Both the position numbers and the translations under genes were made by a program. The notes under the pieces were generated by a model. It was not told the origin of the DNA and ran no database searches. It saw only the letters and a program-made list of their open reading frames with translations. Positions 1-11,850 of a stretch of 64,000 nucleotides of DNA are shown here, piece after piece. Numbering within the stretch: the stretch's first letter is position 1; each line of letters opens with the position of its first letter. The stretch spans positions 2,322,014-2,386,013 of the forward strand of contig NW_020194558.1 of NCBI RefSeq assembly GCF_002865645.1. Direction: 5' to 3'. This DNA is from Hyaloscypha bicolor E. Its lineage: Eukaryota; Ascomycota; Leotiomycetes; Helotiales; Hyaloscyphaceae.

Positions 1-744
1 AATTTCCTTCGAGATGTTGATTGTAGGAAGCGGAGGATCAAGGAAGGAGTGGTTGACGAAGTTGACTACAAGAGTGGAAGTTTTTGTACTTCATGAACAG
101 GTACAGTAACTGGTTCGTGGATTTAGTCATTTTAGATCGCTAAAGTTTACAGACCTGCGTATTCACTGTTCTTTGATTGTCATCGCACTTTCTTTGTCTG
201 AAGGTGAATTTAAAAACGCCTTGCCTCAGGGGTAAATTCCTACTGATGATCACGTGAGCGTTAAGCGAGAAGATTAGTCATTCTTCCTCAACTTCATTCC
301 CACCAGTCCATTCACTCTGTCTGAGTCACTCACTCTCATTTCTAATACATGATGAGAATCCGCATTCCACACGACCTTGAATGACTCATTGCACCAAAAT
401 TCGACTAGGTAAGACACAGGATTATCGAATTCCTGAAAAGGGAGAGAATGAACACCGCGCGGCACCGCTCCGGATGCTGCCGGAACGAAGATGATAATCG
501 ATTTCATGACGCTCGTCGTGCAGGTTCTGGAAAAGAGGAATGCGGCTTCACGAGGTAAAGGACTTTGTATGGGACTTGCCAAGGGGCAAAGGGCATATCT
601 TAATCAACATTCTCATCAAGTACCAATAGCAACGATCCGTCAGTCTGCTTGTATAAAGTCGATCGATGACAGCTTATCTCAGGTTTGGATTCTCAATTTT
701 CCATCCCATCATATTCTTCTCAAACCCTTTTGACTTTCGAAATT
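1..744. other. Upstream stretch without a confident gene
   Basis: No supported gene is seen. A 102-codon open frame on the minus strand (582 to 274) has a fairly protein-like composition, with several Phe/Trp residues in its C-terminal half, but no recognised domain and no clear splice context. It could be the end of a small unknown gene. The last ~60 bases are the likely promoter of the secreted protein that starts at 745. Confidence 0.3.
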
Positions 745-1822
745 ATGTTCTCGTCGAGATCCCTTCTACTGGCTGTTTTAAGCTCAGCAGGTCTTGCAAC
801 GGCCACTGAACCTGGTTGTGCTGCAGACAAGCATATCTCCAGGAGTCTTTCCATTGGCGTAACTTACTGATGATATCCTCAGTTGTGAGAGAGCTTTCAA
901 TGGCGATGCTCATACTCTTGCAGCAGCTTCTTTCTGCTCGCAATTTACAACTGCCACAACATTGACTATGAATGGCTTCCCATCCTTTGCTACTCCAGCC
1001 TGCTCTCTGGTGGCTCAAATCTCCTCGGTCTGCTCATGTGCCTATCCGGCTTCAACGTCAACAATCTCCCCAGCCATAATGCCGGCAACCACTTCGACGC
1101 CCGCTTGCCCAGTGAGCTGTTCGAGTCTCATCTCTAGTAGCCTTTCAAGTAGTCTATTAAGCAGCCTCTCATCTAGCTTGTCGTCAAGCCTTTCCAGCAG
1201 CCTATCGTCCAGCATGTCCTCTTCTCCATCTAGCTCCTCACCAATTCTATCCTCCAGCATCTCCTCAGTCACCACGTTCACACCCTCTAGCACTTCTCTT
1301 CAAACATCAATGAGCAGTTCAGCTACCCATGAATTTGGTCCTGGTTGCAATGCAGACAACTGTCTTCGAGCATTCGACAGAGGAAATGGGAGCGCATTCT
1401 GCTCTGTCTTTACTCTCGGTGGACCCAATGCTCCAGCTCTCCCAACATATGCAACACAATGCACAGGAAGCACTTCCGCTCGGGTCTCATCTGCCTGTAC
1501 TTGCTTAAACTACTACGGTAGTTCCACGATGAGCTTCAGCTCCATGAGCCCATCGCCAACAACCACATCCAGATCCAGCTCAAGCTCAAGTACAGCCGTG
1601 ACAAAGCTTACTCTCCAAGCGCTTCTCAAGTGCAATTCGGATAACTGTCTCCGCGCCATGAAGAGAGAGGGCGGTGTCGGGGCCACGGCATTCTGTTCTG
1701 CTTTTACAACCGCAGTAGTAACGAATCCCGCAGCTCTACCAACGCACCAGACTCAGTGTACAAAGAACGCCATCTCGCAAATCAGCTCTGCTTGCTCTTG
1801 CTTGCCCAAGGCGACTATTTAG
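745..1822 (+). CDS. Secreted Ser/Thr-rich protein with three six-Cys modules
   Basis: Two exons, 745-830 and 883-1822, give 341 aa. The N-terminus (MFSSRSLLLAVLSSAGLATA) is a clear signal peptide. Three copies of a six-cysteine module follow, with the pattern C-x3-DNC-x-RA, FCS-x-F, a lone C, then CxC. Module 1 spans the intron, and modules 2 and 3 end near residues 210 and 340. They are joined by low-complexity Ser/Thr linkers likely to be O-glycosylated. The intron (831-882, 52 nt) must have a GC donor, because only that joins AA to T to complete the DN-C motif seen in the other two modules. Such modules occur in fungal wall or extracellular proteins. Exact function is unknown, and effector or wall roles are inference. 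Confidence 0.75.
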
Positions 1823-2826
1823 ATGTAGTCCCTATAGATGTGGAACAATTTGGGCGGTTTCTATATTTTAGAGGCACCTTCAATTTTCGAATATCTTCAG
1901 CAACAAATTTCTCAACGGGGTTTCAATTATTCACGAATATCTTTAGCCCATCTTATTTCTTGCTGCTTTCTTTGACGTGGCCTTGGGGATTAGGCTACGC
2001 CGAAGTTTTTTTTAGTGTGAACAGCCTTAGATCCCAAAATAGACTTCTTCTTCTTCGCATCAATTGTATTGTTTCTCGCTGCTCAACTCTTTGACTTCGT
2101 ATCCAACTTCGAGTTCGAACCATTAGATATGAAAGTTTCTCGAGCTCTGAAGTATCCACGTCCTCCCACAACAGACTGCAGGCCTTGCAAACTGAGATAC
2201 AATCAACTTCTGCCCTCCCCAGATATCCTCCCGAAATGTAGTTCATTCATCTCCTGTTTTTTTCTCTTAACGTTCTCAAGTTTTGCTGTACATTCAAGAT
2301 TCCAACCTTTTAGCTATTCCACGAAACAAGAAAATTCAAGTCCAGTCGCTTTCAAGTGGTCTGCATGCCGTGACCTTCAGTTTCCCTACGAAGCCATACC
2401 ATTTCAACATTTGCGTATGGTTTTCTGTATTTTCTGCCAAACATTCTGCTTCACGCTGGTGTCAAATTGGGGTGGTTGGAAGCCTTGATTCTCTGATTAT
2501 CGAAAGCTGGGAAGCTCCTTAATATAAGTACAAACCCACAACTCCTAGCTGCCTTAGGGACCATAAACTTGGCATCTTTCAACAACTGGAGGGTCCAAAT
2601 ATTTTCGAAAAGCTTGATGAGAGGCTTTATAGGAGAACAATGCCATCAAGTGAGGTCACAATACAAGGAGATGGTGTTGTTCTTCATGTTTATTTATGTG
2701 CTAGAAAGGCATGGAAATAGCTAGTTAAGGAGCACAAAGATAAGCTGGAGCAATGGATCATGCCAACCATACATGGCGATGGCCATCGAGATAGAAAATG
2801 CAAAGTGTTGCTCACCTCACACCCCA
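1823..2826. other. Intergenic, tail-to-tail genes
   Basis: Between two convergent genes. AT-rich with pyrimidine tracts. Open frames here (for example 2069-2488 plus) have no recognisable domain or splice logic. I see nothing else. Confidence 0.5.
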
Positions 2827-4847
2827 TTAGTCTTCGTCCTCGCACTGCTCGCAAGGATCCTCGTAATTGCAGATGTATCCATTCCATGCATGTCTCCTCT
2901 CATACTTGCCACATTCAATACGGCCTGGCCCCATGACCTGCTCCTCCAATACTTCTTCGTGACGCTCACGCAACTCTTGAGCCTCCTCAGGGCAGCTGTA
3001 CGGATCATTGGGATTGTGGGGATTGTGCCATGGCCAGCTCAGGTGGACATAGACATTCTTCCAGCTTTTGTAACGAGCCATAGATTCCACCAAAAGCAAG
3101 CCAGTGTTCCATTCATTTTCCTCTAATTGAGCAATCGGGATGGGGCCGTGGTAGCGTGCTCCAAAAGCTCGACGTCTGCGGGCGTGATGTGATAGATCAA
3201 TGGCAAAGCTCAAGAGCTGAAGACTGCCTTCCTGAGCACAGATGTCAACTGCCCGTTCCCACTCCCAGTCCCATCTTGTGCCCGAAATTGGATAGTACAT
3301 ATCCGGAAGCAGCCAGGTCACAAACCGCAAATATTTCATTCCCCGTGCAACAAATCTAGTAAAGAATCGGAGGATTTCTGCAGGCTGGTCGTACTGTAAC
3401 AGCTTTCCCGACGGCAGAATGAGAAAGTGATTCTGAGAGTAGAAGATTTTTATCGCGTCTTCCCTCTGCCTCCGAGAGACCAAGAACAGCGATGACGGCA
3501 TGACCCAGCAAGTACACGTTGTGGAATAGCCATTATACCTGGTTGAACAGATACACATTGTCCCAACAGGGGAGCATTTTCCACAGCACTTCCGCCAGTA
3601 CATGTTGGTTCTTTGGTTCCATTGAATAGAACCACTATGGACGACGCTCGGCGCTTCGCCTTCAGTATCCGGACACCATGCAATGTCATAAGGTGTAGTT
3701 AGATCTGTATACTTCAAGACATTCAACTGGATCTCCCGAGGGAGATCTAGGAATCTAAACGGAGCGTCAAGAGCGTCGGATGATTGTCCTGTGAGTTTGA
3801 GAACCGCATCTCGAGCGAGATCTTGGAGTTTAAGGCACGATTCCAAATTGATTGAAATTCCACATGCTCCAAGAACTGGTAGGTGATTCATAGATCCCAC
3901 GATCTGTTTCGCCGTTTCGATATTACCCCCATTGCAAACAATCCAGAGTTTAAGTTGACGTGGTGTGATGTAAGAGGCCAGGTGTCGGCAAAGCTTCTCC
4001 CATTCTGCTATCGTTTTGGATCTGTGGTGGACGGCTGCGCTTTGGCATAATTTCTCAGACCCTGGGATGCAGAGTTAGTAACATTCTCGACGGTGATAGG
4101 GGCAGTAGCTTGGTTTGCTGGTGGTTGAGGTGATGAAGCAACGGCAGATGTTAAGATGGATAGAAAGTGACGAGAGCGAGTTCAGTGCCCTAGGTGTGAA
4201 GGATAGAAGACCAAACAACCCTCCAGGATAAACGGAACAGATATTGAAGTGATTCTGAGAATAGAACAAATGCTCCACCTCTTTGGAAATTGTTCGACAG
4301 ACGTCGAGGAGCTGGCTGGGAAGCGAAGAGGGGTCAAAGTCGCAGTCGCAGTTTCCATCATCTTCGTACTCCTCGCAGCAATATAATTCTATTCTTGGAG
4401 GTTTCCGATCGGAGTCCGTGTTGGGGCCATCCAGGAAGCGGGAAATACGTTGGCAATATTCCGAAACCTCGTCCTCGAACTCCCAATCATCCGAAGGAGG
4501 CACCAGATTCAAAGCGTAGCCTGTTCTTGGGTTGACTATCAGCCACGGCGAAGACCGATAATTGAGTTTGATAAGCTCTCCATTATATAGACCTGCAAAC
4601 TCGTAGATTTTCTTGCGAATGTCGTATGGAAGACGAAGCAGGAAAGACGACGAGTTTAAGGCAGTAAGGTGCTGTCGGTCGGAGGTGATGTATCGGAGGA
4701 TAGAAGTCTGCATCATCTTGCTGTAAAGTGTCAGAGCCATATTTTATGCATTGGAGGTCTGTCTTACCTTGGCGCCTTGCGTTGAAGAGCACCCGCATCT
4801 GAAGAAGAATCGTGACCAAAGTTGAGTCTCTTTGCGACTTGCCCCAT
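2827..4847 (-). CDS. 2EXR/F-box-like domain protein
   Basis: Proposed exons 4847-4768, 4720-4143 and 4061-2827 give 630 aa. Intron 1 (4767-4721, 47 nt) has a GTAAGA donor, a CTGAC branch and a TTACAG end, and moves the start from a tempting ATG at 4740 to the ATG at 4847. Two F-box-like motifs are visible: FLLRLPYDIRKKIYEFAGL in the N-terminal part and FRFLDLPREIQLNVLKYTDL in the middle, an arrangement seen in large accessory families of Leotiomycetes. A motif WEKLCRHLASYITPRQLKL lies between them. An in-frame TAA at 4075-4077 interrupts one continuous frame. An 81-nt in-frame intron (4142-4062) with TACTAAC and CCCAG would remove it, but its GTTGCT donor is weak, so a nonsense allele remains possible. 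Function is unknown; a protein-interaction or ubiquitin-ligase adaptor role is only a guess. Confidence 0.7.
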
Positions 4848-5281
4848 GGTGCCGTAGTCGAATCGGAGACCATCCAGGGTGGAACCTCGAGGAGATCAAA
4901 CCATTGAGAATGATATGTTGCCTTCGGATGTGAAGGAGACGTTGATGAAAACGTTGGTCGGCGTTGGAAAAAGAAGGGAGGCGCGGAGGAGGAGTTTTGA
5001 GGACATATAAGCGAGCCCCTTTCCCAAAGGGAAGGTACCACCTTCACGGACCTCAACCTCGCGAAAGCGTTTTCTCGAAGATTCTTGCACCGAAACCGCT
5101 CTCTTAGTGACTTCCAAAATGGACACGTTCTCGCAAAGACGAGTGTGTTGACAGTCCTTCCACCTTCCTTTATGCGCTTTTCTTCCATTCTCGCCACCGC
5201 CGAGGAGGATGCTTTCCGAAATGCGGTGGCATTCCACCAAATACGAGAAAGGCCAAGTGTTATTCTGAGCCGAGATGCAAC
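4848..5281. other. Upstream region of the 2EXR gene
   Basis: Probable promoter of the minus-strand gene starting at 4847, shared with the 3' end of the SprT-like locus. Open frames in it have no recognised features. Confidence 0.4.
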
Positions 5282-6017
5282 CTACCCAGTGGTTGTGTCG
5301 CACTCTGGCCTGGTATGAGCTACGTCTTCTTCCAAAGCGTGCGCTCGTCCCAGATCGAACTTAAATTTCAGCTCTGCTACCGCAAAGTCTTCGAGAGCAA
5401 GCGCGGCGAGTAGCCAGCACTGCCCATATCCCGTAACTCCTGTGTGTTCGAGCCCCGAGCATCAAGCTCGAATTGCCACAAGTGCAGTAATAATGAAGTT
5501 CGAAGTAAGCGTGGAGCATCTCGTGGAGAAGACTGCCGAGACGCTGGCGAAATTCGGCTTGTCCTGCTCTACGTGACGCATCCAGCGGGACAGAGATTGA
5601 GGTCATAGTAATCTCAGTGTATATGTCAGGATAGCTTCCTTCGGTGGGGGTAGTCAGTCCCAAAAGGCCTACTTTAGTCAACGGACGGACGAAGAGTGCA
5701 GTTTCACGATGGGGTTTCCTTCGCGTCAAGGTACCGGAAAAGAACAAGTCGTCGAAGATGCGCATGTATGCTTGCAACAAACATAGAAGCCAATCTGAGT
5801 TCCCAAGATCTGCTAAGGGCAGACACATGTCGAATAGTCTGTGAAGCTCGATTTTTGCTTGATTTTTGGTAGCAACGTTGATGTTCTTTAAAGTTTGCAG
5901 CAGGCGACCTAATAATTCTTCGGGGCTGTGTGAAATTGGATGCAACTCGCGGTGTAGTTGAGCATGAGTGAAAGGGCCCGTGCTCTTGAGGGAAGGGTTG
6001 CGGAGGCAAGGCGACAT
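5282..6017 (-). pseudogene. SprT-like metalloprotease, frameshifted (copy 1)
   Basis: The first frame runs from ATG 6017 to 5361 and carries the SprT-type zinc site: LGSLLHEMLHAYFELHYYC, with HExxH. After a run of four C (5453-5456 on the plus strand) the reading frame must shift by one base. The other frame then continues the family's C-terminal part (GYGQCWLLAALALEDFAVAE), which parallels GKSWQFAALALEEA in the copy at 31.8 kb, and ends at 5282. One extra G in the coding-strand G4 run explains this. No plausible intron (GT to AG, at least 45 nt) resolves it. It is about 240 aa in total. SprT-like proteins are zinc peptidases related to Spartan and Wss1, which act on DNA-protein crosslinks; whether these fungal relatives do so is unknown. 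Confidence 0.7.
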
Positions 6018-6671
6018 AGTGTGATGATCGAAGGTGAATCAGTGCCTTCCATGTTGCAGCAGATTGGGTGTGCTGGATTGGAAGAGAAAACGAGAGGAGA
6101 ACCCTATCTTTCTGGAAGATTTAAGGAGATCGGGGGCCCTGGGCACTGGAGAGGTATTGAGGAACGTGGAAATGAAGTAGAAGGTCAAAAGGATTTAATG
6201 GGGGTTTATGTGCAGTTCCAAGTGCTCAGTTCGGATTTCAACTGGCAGACACTCCCAACAAGACCAGTTCGTTTGGAAACAGCCACAAAATGTTCCAGGC
6301 GCTATGGAACGGTCCAGGCGCTAATGTAAACCTCGAGCAAAACTTGAGATGACACTTTCAAAGTGGTTGAGATTAAGAGAAGGCACTTTCGAGCGCCAAT
6401 TGCCATGGTAATGCTCCCGAAATCTAAATTCGTCGCAGAGAAAACAACTTAGTCGTGCCTGATCGGAACCCAGTCCACACCATCATCAATCCCAGAATCA
6501 GACTACATCGTGAACAAGGCACTTCTATTGAACACTCGCGCACCAACACATGCACTTTCAAAGAAGCCATCCCCTGGATCATGAGAAGGAAGAAGCTTTT
6601 GCCATCTTCTCTGCAGTAAGATGAACAGCAACAATCTCTTTTTCCTAAGGTCCAATCCCTCCTACTCATTT
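6018..6671. other. Intergenic stretch
   Basis: No supported gene. Mostly A/G-rich on the plus strand. It holds the upstream region of the SprT-like locus and the 3' side of the DUF2237 gene. Confidence 0.4.
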
Positions 6672-7279
6672 CTACTCCCTACCCGTCATCTCCTCCTTAT
6701 TCGCCAACTCCGTCCGCTCTTTAATCGCACCACCCATCCCTCCTTTCCTGCTCTGTGCAACATTGCTCGCATTCACCACCTCCGGCTCGGCGGCATATTT
6801 CTTCAGATCCTTCATATTAACCACATCTAACGCCTTCTCGCTCGTAGCATGCAAATGGACTTTCGGGACCACGCTCTCGCTTGCTTGATCAGTCTGCTGG
6901 CTGGCGTGGTCGAACGCTTCTTTCCAGCGCCGGGCGCAGAGACACCATTTGCAGCCCACTGTCAGGCCAATGGACCGTAGGTTGTTTCCGCGGGAGGCGG
7001 TGAAGTCCAGGAAGGGGTCTGTGAGGGTTGCTGAGAACAGGAAGTTAGTTGAGTTGTGAATGGGCGGGGTATGGAGGCTGCAGTACCTGCTACGGAGTGG
7101 TTACCAGTGTCATCTGGACCGACGTCGCAGTAGCCGTTACCGTAGAAGCCTGTCATGGGCTCCTTGCTGAAGAGGCCCAGGGGCTTTTTGAAAACTGGAC
7201 GGATATTTATAAACTGTTGTTCTGAATATCAGAAGGATTGGGACGCACCATTCAGAGACTTGTGAGCTTTGCCTGCCAT
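6672..7279 (-). CDS. DUF2237 family protein
   Basis: Three exons, 7279-7249, 7194-7087 and 7030-6672, give 165 aa. Both introns (54 and 56 nt) have good donors (GTGCGT, GTACTG) and ends, and all phases agree. The core reads FKKPLGLFSKEPMTGFYGNG, then a DVGPDDTGNHSVAATLT-type segment, FLDFTASRGNNLRS, GCKWCLCARRWKEAF, and a VVPKVHLHATSEKAL tail. This is the full DUF2237 domain, shared by many bacteria and fungi. Conserved Cys (GYCDVGP, CKWCLC) and His residues could bind a metal. The biochemical role of the family is unknown. A Lys/Glu-rich tail of about 45 aa follows the domain. Confidence 0.88.
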
Positions 7280-10200
7280 TATTGCGGTGATGAGGAGAGA
7301 AATAGATAGAACAAGTTCAAGAAAATGAAATTGAAAGAGCTTTACTTGCATTGAAGAAGGAACGAAATAAGAAGCATACTGTACCTGAGTTCTGGTCCTG
7401 GAGATGCACTTGACACCAGCAAGCTCTGGTTGTCATGACGTTTAGATCTGGAAGCAGCGATTGGCAGGTCCCGCATTTCCAACCAGCCGAGATCTCGAGG
7501 CTCAACTTTGGACATCACCGGTTTGGTATAGCATGAGAAAAACAATTACTAACAATAGGAAAGTTACCTCAAAGAAAGTTATATGACGAATCTCGGGATC
7601 TTCTGAGAAGGCACCCCACTTCCCCTTTTGTCCCTGCAAGAAACCACCCGGCATTCTTACTGTAAGCCCTTCATTTTGATCAAGCCGGAAATAGAAACAG
7701 ATTCGCAATAGCTAAACAGAGACAGGTCTTTCTCAAACCTTCCCCGCGGGACTTCTGAATATTGAAGAGGACTGCGTCGTTTCCTGCAACACCGAACTGG
7801 GATCTTCACCAGAAAGCCAGCCCCTTCTCGCCATTGAGGTGCAATAACACTGAGGTCCACTTTTGTACAATTTAATTGCAGCGTAACACAGAAATCAGCC
7901 ACCATCCTAACGGAAAACGGGCCAGCTCAGCCCCAGCCTCCCCGGACCCGATACCGCTCCGCATCACCCCATTTCCCTCCCGCCAAGAAATTGAGCCGAT
8001 CTTTATTTATATCGCCACGCAGCTCGCAGCCTATAAATTGGACCAATTTGGGAATGCACTCGCGAGATGAGATCGCCTCGTCAGGAGACTTCTTGTTCTC
8101 AGATTGATATTCATATTCATTATAAAGGTCTGTGTTCTGATCTGCTCTAGTGGCATTTTTGGAGGAGAGGGGATGTGGAGTGATTAAACTGGGGGCCAGG
8201 AACAGAACCAGAGATACTTTACCAGTTCGGATAGATGCTTCGGGGACCGTACTGGATCGGGGATCGTGGTGCTGAATGCCATGTCCGCCCTGCAGCCAAC
8301 CCCGCAGCGGTTCGGTTCCTTTGAGCGGGAGGGCCAATTGGGAGGGGTGGTTCCCTCTCTCACTTCTCTTTCCCCAAACCCTCAAAATCGAGGAGACCAT
8401 ATGTCTCGCGCGATATTCAACAGAGGGTAGAGGGAAGAAGGAAATGATTTACCTTGCCGAAGTGGCGTGGAGATCGCGATCTTCGTAGTGGAAGATCAGC
8501 GCAGAGCTTGGGGACGGGGGCCGGCCTATCGATAACAGCTGCGGTCCCGCGGGGTTCAAAAAGTCCTCGTTCCTGCACACCTGACAGAACCCTCGTATCC
8601 CTTACCAAGTTCCATACGATGCACCGAAGAGCAGCAGTGTATCGACGGCCCGGAGCCAGGTCCGGGGACCTCGTCGTTTGCTGCATGGGGATGTTATACA
8701 AAGAAGGTGCTGTACGATATCTTGGTGAGAACAAAGCACGAATTGAAGGGGGTACAGCACTTGTAACGTAGGATTGTCACTGTGCTAAAGAAAGAGAAGA
8801 TGTAGCGTTGGAGGGTACTGTATGGTGGAGACGGATCAGAAAGCTGCAGCTATGCGGTGCTGTGCTGAGGAAGCTTCAAAGTACGAGGAGGAATCGCTGG
8901 AAGCGTTGGCATTTCTCGGAAGCGAGGCCGTGAGGACGGGGATGAAGGTTCAGATGCTTGGCCGCCTGCGGCTCGTGAGTGGCACGAGAGAGCGAGTGAG
9001 ATTTTGAGGAGCTGAGAGGGCTGAAGTGTGGTTGTACAGCTTACTCTCAATGATTTTGGGGCGATGGTACGGTGGGCTGATGGGTGAGTGAGATTTCGAG
9101 CTGGAGTTGCAAAATGCTGTCGTCGGTACCAGATGAGGAGCAGTTCTTCAGCGGCGAGAAGAGTTCATACAGTTGGTGGGGGGAAGCCAATTGGACGTGA
9201 GAGCATGGTGTTGTGCAAGGGGCGGTGATCAGACGGCGGGCCGTCGTCAAGGGGCAATGTAGAATCCGACGGCATTGCTGATCTAGGAATCCCTCGCTCT
9301 CCATAAAATTTCCATATCATAGCGGCCGTATGCAGAGGTCAAAGTTGAGACTGTTGATGTTTCCTGAAGATTACAGGTTCGACCGTCTCGGCTCATCAGG
9401 TGAAAGTCATCCGAGAAGGTCTAATCCAAAACCGAAAACAGTGAGGCTTTCCAGCGAGAGTGAATGGATGCCGACTGAGCTGTACTTATGGACATCTCAC
9501 CTGCGATCCAAAATGGATGTGTAACACGCACGATGCATCGCCGCTCAGGTCTTGGACATCCGCGCGCTGCAGCATGATGTGAGAAGAGATACGAGTGTGA
9601 GTTTTTAGTTGGCTATGACGCTCAGATGATTTTGAAGTACCGGAGGCACAGGAACAATGGGAGTGTCAATCCACTTCCTGTTATGGTCTTCCAGGTCCAA
9701 GCAAATAGTGGTACCGGCATATGTTGAAGATAATATATTACCTCGAGGGCGAGGGCGTCTTTGAATGCCCTGCCTCGTCCATTTGTGCATGGGCGGACCT
9801 TCTGAAATGGAAGCTCGGGCAGAAGAGGCGGATGCTGTGCGTCAGTCAGTAGCTCCAACCTCACTTTGGCTGGACTATCGCGGCACTATCGCGGGCACCG
9901 TTTCCGAGAGACCTGAGGGCTTGATGGTGGCGTGGGATGCAGCTCTTTACTGCTTACTTCGCACTTTTCTTTGATGGGCTGCGTGCTTTGAAAGCGCCAT
10001 CCACGTCGGCGAAGCTCTGCCCCTCGATCGATTTGCTCCTCCCCCTCCCTTTCACTATTCCTCTCCATCCACTTCGGCCCTTTCTGCGAGGGGGACAGTA
10101 ATGCAGTGCAGTGCGGAAAGCTCCTGCAAAGATTAGCTAAGCGTCCCAACGTCCCAATAATCAATTCATTGAGTATTCTCAGACAATCAGCCGAGCGTTT

Positions 10201-11653
10201 TGTGAGACTCTCATGGCTGGGCGGTCACTCGTGTAGCGGAGGTTCCGTGGTAATGGGAAAGACTCAAAAAGAGTATTGGTGTTACAGAATCTACGCGGAT
10301 GCAGCGAAGGCCACGGATTGAGAGAAACATCAGGCTGAAGGAGATTTGACGGAGAGAAGTGTGCTCGGGACTTGGATGCTCTTGGATCAGGGATGGATGA
10401 GACTCGGTAATCTTCCTTGGTCTGGCTGCTTCTCCTTTTCGATGTTTCGAAACTTTAGAGGGTTTGTCTGTGCAACAACTTCTTGGGACGCGGGTGCGGA
10501 GCGGGAGGGAACCGTGAGAAGTGGAGGAGAAGAGAGAAGGCGGCTTGTGCCCAGTTCCGAACAATTTTCTCCCTTCTTGATGATGGCCTCCCAAGACATC
10601 TTGGGACTCGGCATCTGCGCTGCCTTGCATCCATTTTTGCGGGACCGAAATGCTTAGCGCTTTGGGGGTCCCCGATTCTGGTGGGCAGAGGGCACGCATT
10701 CGCGTGGAACAGAGGCATCGAGGATGAGCATTCGAGGGAGCAAAAGGAAAGACATCTGGGCCTCAAATGCGGTGGTTGGGCGAATGGCCGGGCGACGAGC
10801 ACGCTTCACTTCCACGCTTCACCTCGCCTGAGCACGTAAGCAATTTGACGACCATTCGAGGCCTCGTCGGCGGACGCGCTCTGCGCTCGCGCTATAGCCG
10901 GGAGAAATGTTCTGACTTGTGCCTGATATTCTGCACCGTCGGTCTAATAAATCGAGCATCATCGAGCATCGTGATGGGAATCTTGATGAAGCCAAGCAAT
11001 TATCCGGTTGAAGTATGGGGTACATGTTCGGCGTCGTGGCACGGTGGAAGCCCTTCAGCGAGGGATCATTTGACTTTGGCCTCCTTCCTTCCTGTGCCTG
11101 GCGAGTAGTCCGGATGAAGGATTCGTCAGGTACAGAGGAGAACAGACGAACCTTGCATCTTCTTTCCCAACTCCTCGTTCGCTCGTCAGCGGAAACTTGC
11201 TGTGCATGGGACCGTCCACGAGACGAGGCAAACCGGGGAATTAATAATGTCGAACTTGATACTCAAAAACCCTGTGACCGTGATATCTCACTCTGCCCTT
11301 CAATACTAGAGAATAAAATGCGCTGAATCGGGCACTTGGGTAGATGCATATCGACAGCTTTTAAAACATCCGAAAGGCTCCGAAATCCATGTTCATATAC
11401 GTCGTAGATGTCCAGGTGTAGCTTCACTGTCCAATATCTTGCTCTCTTGCTCTGCTGTACCTGACTTCAGAGGGGACTTATGCATGTGCGAGCTTGTGTA
11501 AGCAGGCCCAATGGAGCAGCTGGCTGTCCACCACCACCGTCACCGTTTCACGTCCATTCAGAGCCCACCACACGACCGCGCTTGTAATGCCATTGCTCTC
11601 CTCCCCTCCTCCCCTCGGGTGAGGTTGCAGAGCCACGCCCCAAGAACGCCTGC

Positions 11654-11684
11654 CTGTGTGCTGTGTGCTGTGTGCTGTGTGCTG
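11654..11684. repeat. TGTGTGC microsatellite
   Basis: About four tandem copies of a 7-base unit (CTGTGTG in another phase), inside the gene-free stretch upstream of the ELL gene. Confidence 0.8.
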
Positions 11685-11817
11685 GTTGATGCAAGGTCTG
11701 GTCTGGGCCCGGAATGGGGGAACCGACCGCCCACGCCCGAACCAGCCCTTGACCCCCATCGGCGGGCTCGCTCTCGTCTGAGTCGACTCTCGTTTCTCTC
11801 ACGAGTGCCCGCGGCTG

Positions 11818-11850
11818 CTGCCCTCTGCCCTCTGCCCTCTGCCCACTGCC
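11818..11850. repeat. CTGCCCT short tandem repeat
   Basis: Four near-identical 7-base units, the last one altered (CTGCCCA), in the GC-rich upstream region of the ELL gene. Confidence 0.75.

Noticed and set aside
1042..1293. Leu/Glu-rich minus-strand frame
   Set aside because: It is the reverse reading of the Ser-rich linker of the secreted protein.
4583..5197. 204-codon minus-strand frame upstream of the 2EXR gene
   Set aside because: It overlaps the true first exon in another frame and contains no family features.
10211..10839. Overlapping 100-160-codon frames on both strands
   Set aside because: No domain, no splice logic, and mutual overlap suggest GC-rich non-coding sequence.
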